DNA of 64,000 nt, from assembly GCF_006829085.1 (NCBI RefSeq), contig NZ_BJTC01000016.1, forward strand, positions 84,197 to 148,196, read 5' to 3'. Below the pieces are notes generated by a model. The model saw only the letters and a program-made list of their open reading frames with translations. It was not told the DNA's origin and searched no databases. Both the position numbers and the translations under genes were made by a program. This document shows, piece by piece, positions 8,122-17,269 of the stretch (positions are counted from its first letter, which is position 1; each line of letters starts with the position of its first letter). This stretch comes from Chryseobacterium sp. ON_d1. Its GTDB lineage: Bacteria; Bacteroidota; Bacteroidia; Flavobacteriales; Weeksellaceae.

Positions 8122-8772
8122 ATGATTATCACCTTTGGAACACAAAAGGGAGGAACGGGCAAAACCACACTTGCCATTGCTTTTGCCAATTATATTTCGG
8201 GAATATCTGAAAGGAAAGTCAACGTGTTCGATTTTGATTTTCAGAAATCCTTTTATCACAAATGGATCGAAGATGAAGAATCAGAACTGCCTAAACTATA
8301 TGAGGTCAGGATTATTGATGAGGACAATGAACAGCCTTTCTCCGATTTTGAGCATCTGATCGAAATGAAAGAAAGTGAAGAGGTCAATGTTTTTGACCTA
8401 GCCGGAACGCTGGATGCCAGATATAGTGACCTGCTGATCTACAGTGATTTTATCGTGATCCCATTTGAGTATTCCAATGTCTCCGCCAAATCCACGCTGG
8501 TTTTTATCAATTTTTTAGGATTACTGGAAAGCCAGGCAGAACGAATATTCATTAGATCTAAATACGATAAGGGGTATAAATATCAAAACCAGGAAGGAAT
8601 GGATGCTGAGATCAGTAAATACGGAATTCTGCTGAAAAGTCCTGTATTCAAAAGAAACTGTCTTCAGACCATTGATACAAGGAAACTGACCTACGAGCAG
8701 AAATACGCGGTCAAAAATCCTTTCAATGAACTGATCGGTCACATTAATCAAATGCTTGAAATTAATATATAA
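8122..8772 (+). CDS. ParA-type ATPase (TraA-like)
   Basis: 216 aa. The deviant Walker A motif KGGTGKTT lies at residues 9-16 (Lys9 and Lys14), followed by a short strand with VFDFDFQKS. This is the MinD/ParA pattern. CTnDOT-type conjugative transposons start their tra operon with such a gene, traA. The role may be element positioning or partition, or polar placement of the transfer machine. No ParB gene follows. The gene is 20 bases from the next one on the same strand. Confidence 0.85.
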   Translation: MIITFGTQKGGTGKTTLAIAFANYISGISERKVNVFDFDFQKSFYHKWIEDEESELPKLYEVRIIDEDNEQPFSDFEHLIEMKESEEVNVFDLAGTLDARYSDLLIYSDFIVIPFEYSNVSAKSTLVFINFLGLLESQAERIFIRSKYDKGYKYQNQEGMDAEISKYGILLKSPVFKRNCLQTIDTRKLTYEQKYAVKNPFNELIGHINQMLEINI

Positions 8773-8792
8773 CGATTTTAAAAACACTTACA

Positions 8793-9380
8793 ATGATCAA
8801 AATATTTCTAACCATTCTGGCTGTTTATCTGCTGTACTATGCAGGAAATATTGTCTATGACCTTTTTCTGAAAAAGGATGCTGCATTAAAAGAAAATGAA
8901 GCGGAAGAATATGCCCTGACTAAATTTACAGGGCAGAACAAAACCGAAATAAAATCAGTCAGCATCGATGATGTTGAACATCTTAATACACCGCGTTCAT
9001 TCAGCGCAAAAGAGCTGTTTCCTTCAATGGAAGACGAGCCGATTGAACCGCGTGATCTCGACTACTGGCGCATAAAATTCGAATCGGAGCAGGATATTGA
9101 TGCATTTCAGACTACACCCGAAAATACTAGGGATTCAACAGAGCCACAAGAAATTCCGGAATACCGTTCGGTTGAACAAGAAAATATTCAAATCGATGAA
9201 ATAAAAGAGTTGTTAGCAGCTCCTTCTGAAGAAGAAGATAATATTCATTCTGACTATAAAAGAGAGGATATTAATTTAAAGCTGAAACAGCAATTCAACC
9301 AATTCCTAAGCCTTGCAGAAACCCAGGTGCAGGTCCTTTCAGACCGTGACGGATTCAAGGTCTATCATTCAGTGATCTAG
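8793..9380 (+). CDS. Membrane-anchored conjugation-operon protein of unknown function
   Basis: 195 aa. One N-terminal membrane segment (about residues 3-25, IFLTILAVYLLYYAGNIVYDL) is followed by a highly charged, Glu-rich and probably disordered cytoplasmic region. A short helical end (LKQQFNQFLSLAETQVQVL) closes the protein. Its position between ParA and TraE matches the small traB-traD genes of CTnDOT-type elements, but I recognise no domain. A 113-base gap with no clear signal separates it from traE. Confidence 0.6.
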   Translation: MIKIFLTILAVYLLYYAGNIVYDLFLKKDAALKENEAEEYALTKFTGQNKTEIKSVSIDDVEHLNTPRSFSAKELFPSMEDEPIEPRDLDYWRIKFESEQDIDAFQTTPENTRDSTEPQEIPEYRSVEQENIQIDEIKELLAAPSEEEDNIHSDYKREDINLKLKQQFNQFLSLAETQVQVLSDRDGFKVYHSVI

Positions 9381-9493
9381 AAGAAAACCGAAATATAAAA
9401 ATCTTCAAATGATCCGCTTCATTAGCCGGATAGCATACGTCCTATGCCTTTTTCTGAACAAAAACACAATTCAAATATAAAATCTCACGTATT

Positions 9494-9814
9494 ATGAAAC
9501 ACAAATGCAAACGTTACCTAACGACGAAAAAATTATTTACAGTAACACTTCTTCTTATGGCGGTCACGCCTATGATGGCACAGGGTGGCGCTACGGCTAT
9601 CTCCAATGCAGCCAATGACATTAAAGACTATTGGGATCCGATTAAGCTGATCTTAAAAGCTGTCGGAGGACTAGTTGGATTCATCGGCGGACTTCGAGTA
9701 TATAACAAATGGACCAACGGTGATCAGGATGTCAACAAGGAAATCCTGGGGTATGGCGGAGCGATGATCTTCTTAATCGTTGTTCCCGAGTTCGTAACCT
9801 CATTCTTTGCCTAA
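9494..9814 (+). CDS. traE: TraE-like conjugation protein, DUF4134
   Basis: 106 aa. A signal peptide ends at MMAQ (about residue 30). Two hydrophobic segments follow (ILKAVGGLVGFIGGLRVY and MIFLIVVPEFVTSFF), with the conserved stretch NKWTNGDQDVNKEILGYGGAMIF between them. This is the DUF4134 pattern, similar in size and topology to VirB2 pilins. It would be an inner-membrane or pilin-like subunit of the mating channel. It lies 3 bases before traF. Confidence 0.9.
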   Translation: MKHKCKRYLTTKKLFTVTLLLMAVTPMMAQGGATAISNAANDIKDYWDPIKLILKAVGGLVGFIGGLRVYNKWTNGDQDVNKEILGYGGAMIFLIVVPEFVTSFFA

Positions 9815-9817
9815 GTT

Positions 9818-10129
9818 ATGGGTTTCTATTTATACAAAGGATTGAAAAAGCCTCTTGTATTCTTCGGTCTCAAAGGAAAGTATATCATCTATGCAGTAGG
9901 CGTGATCGGCGCAGGTGTTGTGGCCGCATTGATATTATCCAAATTCGGATTGCTCGGTTCGTTGGTGGGATTGGCAGCTACGGCAGGAGGCGTTTACCTG
10001 ATCTTCAGAAGACAGGACAAATATGGACTCTACGACAAGACCAAAAACTTCAATCAGATCTTCATTTTTCCAAAAAGGTTTAACAACAAAATTTTAAAAA
10101 ATGGCAACAGCAAAAAAACATCCATTTGA
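9818..10129 (+). CDS. traF: TraF-like conjugation protein, DUF4133
   Basis: 103 aa. It starts with the family phrase YLYKGLKKPLVFFGLKGKYI. Two adjacent membrane segments follow (about residues 24-63), then DKYGLYDKTK near the C-terminus. The size and order resemble VirB3. Its 3' end overlaps the start of traG by 29 bases, which fits the VirB3-VirB4 pairing seen in type IV secretion systems. Confidence 0.9.
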   Translation: MGFYLYKGLKKPLVFFGLKGKYIIYAVGVIGAGVVAALILSKFGLLGSLVGLAATAGGVYLIFRRQDKYGLYDKTKNFNQIFIFPKRFNNKILKNGNSKKTSI

Positions 10130-13100
10130 TATTCCGTTTATCGGTTACGATTACGGAAAGGATTTCAGTTGGGATTTTGATGTGCTGTTTGGACAGTACG
10201 GCAATCCCATTATCGGAATCAGGATCAAAAACATCGTTGAGCAGTATTCTGCTGATCCGGATAACTACCTAAACTTCCATACGGTACTTAATCAGGTCGT
10301 GTCGATCATAGGAGAGGGAAGGATCATTCAAAAACTGGATATATTCACGAAGAAGAAATACACCGCCGAGCCATCACCTCAATTCCTGCAGCAAAAATAT
10401 TCAGAGCATTTTGACGGAAGATTGTTTAAAACTATTGAGACTGTTTTGCTCTTTACCGACATCGTGGATGACAAGCTGAAAAAGAAAAGCAAGCATTACA
10501 GCTTTTCCGAAAAGGGTTTTAAGGAGCTTCGTGATAAGTCCCAGAAGGTGTTTATGTTGTTGAATCAGAGTGGCTGCGAACCGGAATTTCTCTTTGAGAA
10601 AGATTTTGAATTTTACATCTCAGGCGTTTTGTCAATGCAGTTTTCAGAAGTGCCGTTATTTGACAATATCAAAAGTACCAGTGAATATCTAAAAGTTGGC
10701 AATCGGTATGTCAAGAGTATCGCCTATGTCGATGTCGAAAATATCGATCTGCCCTCAGAAATAGAACCCTATTCAATACTTGGCGGAAATGGAGCCGCTT
10801 CGGAAACAGCGGTTGATAATTTTACCTTCATCAATGAATTGGAAGATTATGAAACCATTGTTTACAACCAGGTCATTACCATTCCACTGCAAGCGCAACA
10901 GCAACGAGAACTGGACAAGAAAAAGAAAAAGCACGAAGGTGCCGCCAACAATTCGCCCTCCAATGCTATTATCGCAGAAGAGATCCAAAACCTGCTGCAT
11001 AATATTGCTATTGATGGCCAGCTGGTGGTCAATGCCCATTTTTCGCTGCTGTTTTCAGCAAACGCGCTGGAAGAAATGGAAGAGGTCCAGTCCATGATTG
11101 AGAACAAGCTGTTTACTAAAGGGATTATCGTTTCCAGGAATGCATACAATCAATTGGAACTATTCCGGGCAGCCATTCCGGGCAATGCAACGGAACTCAG
11201 GGAGTACGATCTATTTATGACGACAAGCGAAGCGGCCTTGTGTTTTTTTTTTAAAGAAAGCTATCCCGTGAATGAAGAATCCAATTTCTATCTGAGATTC
11301 ACAGACCGGCAGGGAGTACCACTAAAAGTTGACCCCGCTGACCTGCCGATGAAAACCGGACGAATCAATAACCGTAACAAATTTGTTTTAGGTCCCTCTG
11401 GTTCCGGAAAGTCGTTCCTGATGAACAATATTATTGAGCAGTATCTTACTTACAATTATGATGTAGTCATTGTTGATACGGGAGATTCTTATTCGGGAAC
11501 CTGTAAATATAAAGGCGGAAGATATATTCAATATACCGAAGAAAAACCGATTACGATGAATCCTTTTCTGATGGACAAAAAAGAGTTCAATATTGAGAAA
11601 ATTGAGTTTCTGACCAACCTGATCTTCCTGATCTGGCAGGGACCGGATGCAATGGTGTCCTCCGCGCAGAAATCAATCCTTGATAATGTGTTGATGTCCT
11701 ATTACCATCAGTATTTCAATTCAGGAACCAATTGGTTTGAAAGTAAAACATCAGAAGAATTGGTCTTGTACCTGGCAAAGTATAATATTCACGAAGAAGA
11801 TATCATTACTGCTAAATCAGCGACAGGTGGTCGTTCTGAAACCAGCTATTACGATATTCTTGGGATATCATTTGATGCATCTGCAGATCAGATTAAAGAG
11901 ACAGGAAGAAAATTGTTGAAATCTTACCATCCAGATAAAAATCTGAATAATCCAGACTACGACAGCGAAATGTTTTACAGAGTGTATGAAGCATATGAAA
12001 CCCTTAGTGATGAGCAGCGGAGAAAGATATACAATGAAACGCAGCTGATTCTTATTAAATCAAAAGATATCGTAGAGCGTCCGGAATCTGTAGCAAACTG
12101 GGATCAAAACTTCCGAAAAGCCATTATTAAAAAGATTAAGGAACTCGAACAAAAACTTGAAATCAAAGAGCTTTCGTTCAACGGATTTTATGATTACTGC
12201 GAAAAATTTCTGCCTCTTTATCTCAACAACAAGAAGCATAGCATCACGGAAAAAGAGTTTAATCTCAGAACATTTTTGTTTGTGCTAAGGGATTTTTATA
12301 AAGGCGGTAGATATGGAACGACTTTGAACGAGTCTGCCGACAATACACTGTTCGATGAATCCTTCATTGTCTTCGAGATCGACAATGTAAAGGATAATCC
12401 AAAGCTCTTTCCGATTGTGACACTCATCATTATGGACACGTTCATTCAGAAAATGCGTCTGAGAAAAGACCAAAGAAAGGCCCTCATCATTGAGGAAGCC
12501 TGGAAAGCGATTGCGAGTAAGCTGATGGGAGGTTACATTTTGTACCTGTATAAAACGGTCCGTAAGTTTTGGGGCGAGGCGGTGGTCGTGACACAGGAAC
12601 TGGATGACATCATTGGAAATGCTGTGGTGAAGGATTCTATCATCAACAATTCCGACACCTTCATCCTGTTAGACCAGACCAAGTTCAAAGATAATTTTGA
12701 CCGGATTGCGTCTCTTTTATCACTGAACAAAGTAGAGCAAAACAAGATCTTCACGATCAATAATCTCAACAATAAATCCGGACGAAGCAGATTCAAGGAA
12801 TTCTATCTGAAGAGAGGTTCCAAGGGTGAAGTCTATGGAAATGAGGTCTCCCTTGAACAATACCTGACCTATACCACTGAAAAGCCTGAGAAATCAGCCG
12901 TTGAGTACTATGTTCAAAAGTACGGCAATTATGACGAGGCTTTGATAAAAATCGTATCGGACCTAAAAGCTTTTGGTGATAGTCTTGAAAACCTGGTGTC
13001 TTTGGTAAATCTCTGCAGGCATCCTCTGGATCAGAAGGTCGTTTCCTACTACCAAAAGATGAAGAACAATCATCCCGGGAAAAATATCTTCAAGGTTATC

Positions 13101-13178
13101 GCCCAGGAACTGGAAGAACGAAACATCAATTTCCCTGAATTAATTAATAAAAATGAATATCAGTATGAAAAAGCTTAG
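10101..13178 (+). CDS. traG: TraG/VirB4-type conjugation ATPase with inserted DnaJ J-domain
   Basis: 1025 aa, about 190 residues longer than the usual Bacteroides TraG of roughly 830. Walker A is GPSGSGKS at residues 431-438 and Walker B is ALIIEEAW at 794-801. Between them, residues about 582-646 read as a complete J-domain: SYYDILGISFDASADQIK, a basic second helix, His610-Pro611-Asp612, then YEAYETLSDEQRRKIYNE. Flanking residues (about 540-580 and 650-705) are helical linkers. VirB4 proteins energise assembly of the channel. A J-domain normally stimulates Hsp70 (DnaK), so host DnaK could be recruited to the machine. The frame is open throughout, so this is a true internal fusion rather than an assembly junction. 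The start overlaps traF. Confidence 0.93.
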   Translation: MATAKKHPFDIPFIGYDYGKDFSWDFDVLFGQYGNPIIGIRIKNIVEQYSADPDNYLNFHTVLNQVVSIIGEGRIIQKLDIFTKKKYTAEPSPQFLQQKYSEHFDGRLFKTIETVLLFTDIVDDKLKKKSKHYSFSEKGFKELRDKSQKVFMLLNQSGCEPEFLFEKDFEFYISGVLSMQFSEVPLFDNIKSTSEYLKVGNRYVKSIAYVDVENIDLPSEIEPYSILGGNGAASETAVDNFTFINELEDYETIVYNQVITIPLQAQQQRELDKKKKKHEGAANNSPSNAIIAEEIQNLLHNIAIDGQLVVNAHFSLLFSANALEEMEEVQSMIENKLFTKGIIVSRNAYNQLELFRAAIPGNATELREYDLFMTTSEAALCFFFKESYPVNEESNFYLRFTDRQGVPLKVDPADLPMKTGRINNRNKFVLGPSGSGKSFLMNNIIEQYLTYNYDVVIVDTGDSYSGTCKYKGGRYIQYTEEKPITMNPFLMDKKEFNIEKIEFLTNLIFLIWQGPDAMVSSAQKSILDNVLMSYYHQYFNSGTNWFESKTSEELVLYLAKYNIHEEDIITAKSATGGRSETSYYDILGISFDASADQIKETGRKLLKSYHPDKNLNNPDYDSEMFYRVYEAYETLSDEQRRKIYNETQLILIKSKDIVERPESVANWDQNFRKAIIKKIKELEQKLEIKELSFNGFYDYCEKFLPLYLNNKKHSITEKEFNLRTFLFVLRDFYKGGRYGTTLNESADNTLFDESFIVFEIDNVKDNPKLFPIVTLIIMDTFIQKMRLRKDQRKALIIEEAWKAIASKLMGGYILYLYKTVRKFWGEAVVVTQELDDIIGNAVVKDSIINNSDTFILLDQTKFKDNFDRIASLLSLNKVEQNKIFTINNLNNKSGRSRFKEFYLKRGSKGEVYGNEVSLEQYLTYTTEKPEKSAVEYYVQKYGNYDEALIKIVSDLKAFGDSLENLVSLVNLCRHPLDQKVVSYYQKMKNNHPGKNIFKVIAQELEERNINFPELINKNEYQYEKA

Positions 13179-13818
13179 CCTGTTATTTTTAGGATTCTGC
13201 GGACTGCTATCTGCTCAGAATACCTACATCGACCCGACAGTAACCGCTGCGATGATCCTCTATTCGGAAAATCTGAAAGCTAAACAGAACGAGGTTATTG
13301 ATGAAACGTCCAAACTGAAGGATGCGCAGACTTGGGTGGGAACCCAGATGGTCGCTGCCAATGATATTCAAAATAAGATATTGAAAGGATTGAAGGAGGT
13401 TTCGGGAACCTTACAGAATGGAATCCAGGTACAGGAGATCTATTCCGAACTGAATAAGTGCTACATGTATTCCTCACAGGTGGTGCAGCTGGCATCACAG
13501 CATCCGCATTATGCGATTTTCGGTACTAGGGCTTCGCAGAAAATGTATGAGCAAAGCCTGAAGATCGTGACGGATGTTACGGATATCCTGACATCTGGAG
13601 AATTAAACCTGGCAACAGCAGGAGATCGTTACAAGATCCTGCATAACATTTCGGGAAATGTGAAAAACCTCAAGCTCTGGCTTCTGGCCATCAAGCTGAG
13701 ACTGGAGAAAGCCAACAGGCTGGGATTCTGGAATTCCATCAATCCTTTTGCAGGGTACATTAATACCGATAAGGCCATTGTGAATGACATTATGAACCGC
13801 TATAAAAGAAATTTTTAA
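13165..13818 (+). CDS. Exported TraI-like conjugation protein, copy 1
   Basis: 217 aa from the ATG at 13165, chosen because it begins a canonical signal peptide ending at LSAQ; an in-frame ATG four codons earlier (13153) also exists. The protein overlaps the end of traG. It is mostly helical with coiled-coil character at residues 30-90. It is a distant paralogue of the protein encoded at 14518: both share a Gln-His-Pro-x-Tyr-Ala segment in the middle and an ending of the type YIN-x-D-(K/R)-AIV-x-DI-x-x-(R/K)YK. Position suggests the traH/traI slot of CTnDOT-like systems. It probably acts in the periplasm as part of the channel. Confidence 0.7.
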   Translation: MKKLSLLFLGFCGLLSAQNTYIDPTVTAAMILYSENLKAKQNEVIDETSKLKDAQTWVGTQMVAANDIQNKILKGLKEVSGTLQNGIQVQEIYSELNKCYMYSSQVVQLASQHPHYAIFGTRASQKMYEQSLKIVTDVTDILTSGELNLATAGDRYKILHNISGNVKNLKLWLLAIKLRLEKANRLGFWNSINPFAGYINTDKAIVNDIMNRYKRNF

Positions 13819-13828
13819 ATCAAAAGTG

Positions 13829-14515
13829 ATGAAAAAGAAACTGATCACTTTTCTCTTCGTTGTGGCAGCCTATTTCCTGCTGACTTCATCCGGCGGTAGT
13901 TCTACACCGGCCTGGCAACAGGAAAATGTTTCATTCCCGATGATGGATATTGAGATCAATGCTACCATGAAAGAACACGACCGGCAAAAAGAGATGCGGC
14001 AAAAGCAAACGCTCAATGCCTCTGTGGAAACGGCCAACCAATCCCAATGGAAGAATTTCAAAGACAAGGTGACCAAGATCCAGGACAGGCTGCGTATTGT
14101 ATCATTTGCAATCCAGGCAATACCCGCCGGCATAGCAATGAGCAGGGAAATCACCAAGATTACGGATAATCAAACTGCAATTATCAACGAAATTAACACG
14201 GCGCCTTATTCCATCATTGCTGTTCTTCCGGCACAAGTACAGTTTGTGGATGACCTGCAAATGACCTTACGGCTACTAACCGGAATTATTTTGTCTTACG
14301 GTGCAATCAACCAGATGGAACAATCGGAACGCAAGGTATTACTGGATTATGCATTGCGCGAGGTTAAGTCGCTCAGTAGAAATTCAACCCATATGCTTCT
14401 AAAAATACGGGATATCAAAGCCAAGGTACTGCGGAACAAACGAGCCTTCCAGTATTATGTCAACAGGGACCGCCAGGTGGTGGAAAACATTATGAATCAC
14501 ATTAAATCCTTTTAG
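13829..14515 (+). CDS. Exported helical conjugation-operon protein
   Basis: 228 aa from the ATG at 13829; an adjacent GTG lies one codon upstream. The N-terminus is hydrophobic (KLITFLFVVAAYFLLTSSGG). The protein is Gln- and Lys-rich and helical, with a hydrophobic patch near residues 135-160. It ends YVNRDRQVVENIMNHIKSF, which resembles the C-terminal signature of the three neighbouring exported proteins. I recognise no named domain. Close spacing on both sides (10 bases after the previous gene, 2 bases before the next) puts it in the tra operon. Confidence 0.65.
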   Translation: MKKKLITFLFVVAAYFLLTSSGGSSTPAWQQENVSFPMMDIEINATMKEHDRQKEMRQKQTLNASVETANQSQWKNFKDKVTKIQDRLRIVSFAIQAIPAGIAMSREITKITDNQTAIINEINTAPYSIIAVLPAQVQFVDDLQMTLRLLTGIILSYGAINQMEQSERKVLLDYALREVKSLSRNSTHMLLKIRDIKAKVLRNKRAFQYYVNRDRQVVENIMNHIKSF

Positions 14516-14517
14516 CG

Positions 14518-15183
14518 ATGAAGAAAATAATAATCTTTGGAACATTCCTATTTGGTGTAACTCCTGCTACAAGCCAGCAGATCGTAATCAACGATAAACT
14601 GCTCTCACAGATCACGGTCAATCACGGGGTACGTCTGGCCAGCGAGCAGGCATTCCTGGATTCTTACAAAAAGCAGAAAGAACTTTACGACGAGATCAAC
14701 AATAAAACAATGCAGGTGATCGCCATTCAGGAGTATATCTACCAGCAGCTGAAGAATGTCAATTCCGCACTTAGCCAAAGCAAAAAGCTGATCTATCTGT
14801 ATCAATATCTGGGAAAGATCGTCAGCAATTCTAACAAGATGCTGGATCTTTCTGTGCAGCATCCTGAATACGCCTCCCTGGTCTCCAAATATTATGTTGA
14901 AATCGGAAAACAGGTCATAAAGCTCCAGCAGGAGGTTACGCAGGATATTCTGAAAGAGGATAATGATTTCCTGATGGATGCCATGGATCGCGAAATGCTG
15001 ATCGAAAAAGTTTTTACTTGGGTGAGGAATATTCACGGCAACATCCTCTACATTATTATGAGACTTGAAAACGCCAAAAAGATCCCATACCTGTACCAGG
15101 TTCCGATCCTCAGGAATTATATCAATATCGACAGAGCTATTGTCGGAGATATCATCACCAAATATAAATACATCTTCAATTAA
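14518..15183 (+). CDS. Exported TraI-like conjugation protein, copy 2
   Basis: 221 aa. A signal peptide ends at about ATSQ (residue 19). The helical body contains SVQHPEYASL and the ending YINIDRAIVGDIITKYKYIF, both matching the product encoded at 13165, so the two are paralogues separated by one gene. They may form a hetero-oligomer or replace one another. There is no recognisable enzymatic motif. It starts 2 bases after the preceding stop. Confidence 0.68.
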   Translation: MKKIIIFGTFLFGVTPATSQQIVINDKLLSQITVNHGVRLASEQAFLDSYKKQKELYDEINNKTMQVIAIQEYIYQQLKNVNSALSQSKKLIYLYQYLGKIVSNSNKMLDLSVQHPEYASLVSKYYVEIGKQVIKLQQEVTQDILKEDNDFLMDAMDREMLIEKVFTWVRNIHGNILYIIMRLENAKKIPYLYQVPILRNYINIDRAIVGDIITKYKYIFN

Positions 15184-15188
15184 GAATT

Positions 15189-16019
15189 ATGGAAATAGTA
15201 TTGAAAAAAGGGACATTTTTGGTTTTTCTATGTGTCGCTATTTTGGCATCAGCACAAATAAGTGTCAAAAGACTGAATGATCCAGCAATTGTTGCCCAAC
15301 ATAAACGTATGACCTTTGAGAGCTGGGGAGACTGGCGGCCATACCCCAAATATTTCCTGGGTATCCAGACCAATTTTGCCTATGCAACGGTTTGGGGAAT
15401 GTGGGCACCCAAGATCAACAGGGACTATAAGGACGGTGACGATATCCGTCCATTAAAATCTACAGGAGAACAAAATCTGCGGTTCGCACAGCTGAAATTC
15501 CAGGAAGAGGAAGTTAAGAAGATCAAGGCTGCATCCGATACGATCTATAAAAGAAGCGTGCAGGACCTTGCACACTGGACTTCTGCTACAGTCGATGCGG
15601 ACCCGCTATGGTTACTGTACTACAAACGAATGCTCAAACCGATAACGGAATTTCCGGACAACCCACAGAATTTTATGGAATGGCGACTGAAAGACCAGCA
15701 GACCTTCGAAACGCTTAATAGTACGGGAACATTAAAACGGCTTCAGGAAGAACTTGATCTTATAAAAGAGAAATACACATGGTCCCGGACGATGGATATG
15801 CCGAGAGGAAAACGCTTCATTATGTTCCACGAAACGCTGATCCGTTGGCGGATATTTGTGCAGGAACTGAGAAGGTACAATAACCGAACGACATTGCTTC
15901 TGGATTATAGGAGTATCCTGAACAGCCATTTGCCAACTGCATTGCCTACACAATGGACACCTACCTCAGACAAAGGAATTGTTCAAAACGTGATGCAGCA
16001 ATATAAACACAAATATTAG
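15189..16019 (+). CDS. Exported conjugation-operon protein of unknown function
   Basis: 276 aa. A signal peptide is present (LVFLCVAILASAQ, cut before Gln). The mature part is rich in Trp, Tyr and Arg, with several WxxWRP-like and RWRIF-like segments. It ends KGIVQNVMQQYKHKY, similar to the tails of the three genes before it. I do not recognise the family. Its place directly before traJ (2-base gap) suggests a periplasmic role in the mating channel. Confidence 0.65.
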   Translation: MEIVLKKGTFLVFLCVAILASAQISVKRLNDPAIVAQHKRMTFESWGDWRPYPKYFLGIQTNFAYATVWGMWAPKINRDYKDGDDIRPLKSTGEQNLRFAQLKFQEEEVKKIKAASDTIYKRSVQDLAHWTSATVDADPLWLLYYKRMLKPITEFPDNPQNFMEWRLKDQQTFETLNSTGTLKRLQEELDLIKEKYTWSRTMDMPRGKRFIMFHETLIRWRIFVQELRRYNNRTTLLLDYRSILNSHLPTALPTQWTPTSDKGIVQNVMQQYKHKY

Positions 16020-16021
16020 AG

Positions 16022-17266
16022 ATGAATAAAAAACTAACGCTTTGCCTTTTGGCAATATTACTACCGGTGATCACCCTTGCACAAACCGATGGCGATTACA
16101 GCAATCTGCTTCAGTTTCTGAAGGGTGATGGCGCTTTTGAAAAGTGGTTTATGGAGGTCTTTACCAAGCTGGACACCAGTATTCAGGACAGTGCTCAAGG
16201 TTCCGCATTGGTCGGAAGGGCGATCGGAGGATTGGGTGCATTGATGTACCTCGGTTATATGGGCTGGCAGATGGCTGCCGGAGACAGGGAATGGGAAATT
16301 ACCCCGATGCTTAAGCCGATTTTGATTGGCTTTACTTTGGTGTATTGGACGGGGTTTGTCAATCTTATACAGGCACCCTTTGAAGCTATTGCGGAACCCG
16401 GCATTGCGATTTTCAGCGATATAGAATCTGAGGTCAATGATCTGCGGGTTCAGCGATTCAAAAAACAACAGCAATTGTTGGATGCCGTCATTAAGCTTAA
16501 TGCGGAGGAAGATGCGAAGCAGGAAGTGATTAACAATACTTCAAAAGATGCAGATGATTCGTGGTTTGATATCAGCGACGGGATCGACAAGCTGCTACAA
16601 CCTATCAAGGAATGGCAGATCAGGATGCAGTTCCAAATGCAGAAAATGGTTGCTGAAGTGATCGAGTTTGTCTGTCTTTCCATTCTGAGGATTTGTGTTT
16701 ACCTGATATTTTTTATCCAGAAAATATGGGCATACATTCTAATCATTTTAGGTCCGATTGCTATTGGAATGGCCCTTGTGCCGGGATTTGAAAACTCGCT
16801 TTACAGCTGGGTATCCAAGTTCATCAATATTAATCTGTACACATTTGTCGCTTATACTGTCATCAACATTGGACAACAGCTTATCGCCTCAGGCTACACG
16901 ATGGAAATCGAACGGTATGATACCTTACTGACCAACGGAACTGTTACCAACCTTGATGCCTTAATGGTCTATGTCAGTAATTCTGGAATGATCTATAATG
17001 GACTTTTTACCTGTGTTGCATATATAGTAACCGGTATTGGTGTTCTGATGACTCCAACAATAGCAGACAGTATTGTTTCAGCAGGCGGGGCCGGTGCTAT
17101 GACGAAAATGAAACAAGCCGCCGGAAAAGTGGCAAGCAGTGCGAAAACAGCCGTACTGACTGTGAAAACAGGCGGAGCTGCTGCAGTGGCGTCAGCTGCC
17201 AAAGCAGCCGCAGCAGGTTCCGCTTCAGGTAGGGTTAACAGTGCAATGAATAACAAAAAGAAATAA
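16022..17266 (+). CDS. traJ: TraJ-like polytopic conjugation protein (VirB6-type)
   Basis: 414 aa. A signal-like first helix ends at LAQ. Several further membrane segments follow (about residues 62-85, 97-115, 215-260, 275-300 and 320-345). There is a central charged loop with a Trp-containing helix (DDSWFDISDGIDK), and the tail is Ala/Lys/Gly-rich and probably disordered. The order TraJ-K-L-M-N follows the CTnDOT arrangement, where TraJ is the polytopic inner-membrane component. The next gene starts 3 bases downstream. Confidence 0.85.
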   Translation: MNKKLTLCLLAILLPVITLAQTDGDYSNLLQFLKGDGAFEKWFMEVFTKLDTSIQDSAQGSALVGRAIGGLGALMYLGYMGWQMAAGDREWEITPMLKPILIGFTLVYWTGFVNLIQAPFEAIAEPGIAIFSDIESEVNDLRVQRFKKQQQLLDAVIKLNAEEDAKQEVINNTSKDADDSWFDISDGIDKLLQPIKEWQIRMQFQMQKMVAEVIEFVCLSILRICVYLIFFIQKIWAYILIILGPIAIGMALVPGFENSLYSWVSKFININLYTFVAYTVINIGQQLIASGYTMEIERYDTLLTNGTVTNLDALMVYVSNSGMIYNGLFTCVAYIVTGIGVLMTPTIADSIVSAGGAGAMTKMKQAAGKVASSAKTAVLTVKTGGAAAVASAAKAAAAGSASGRVNSAMNNKKK

Positions 17267-17269
17267 AAT

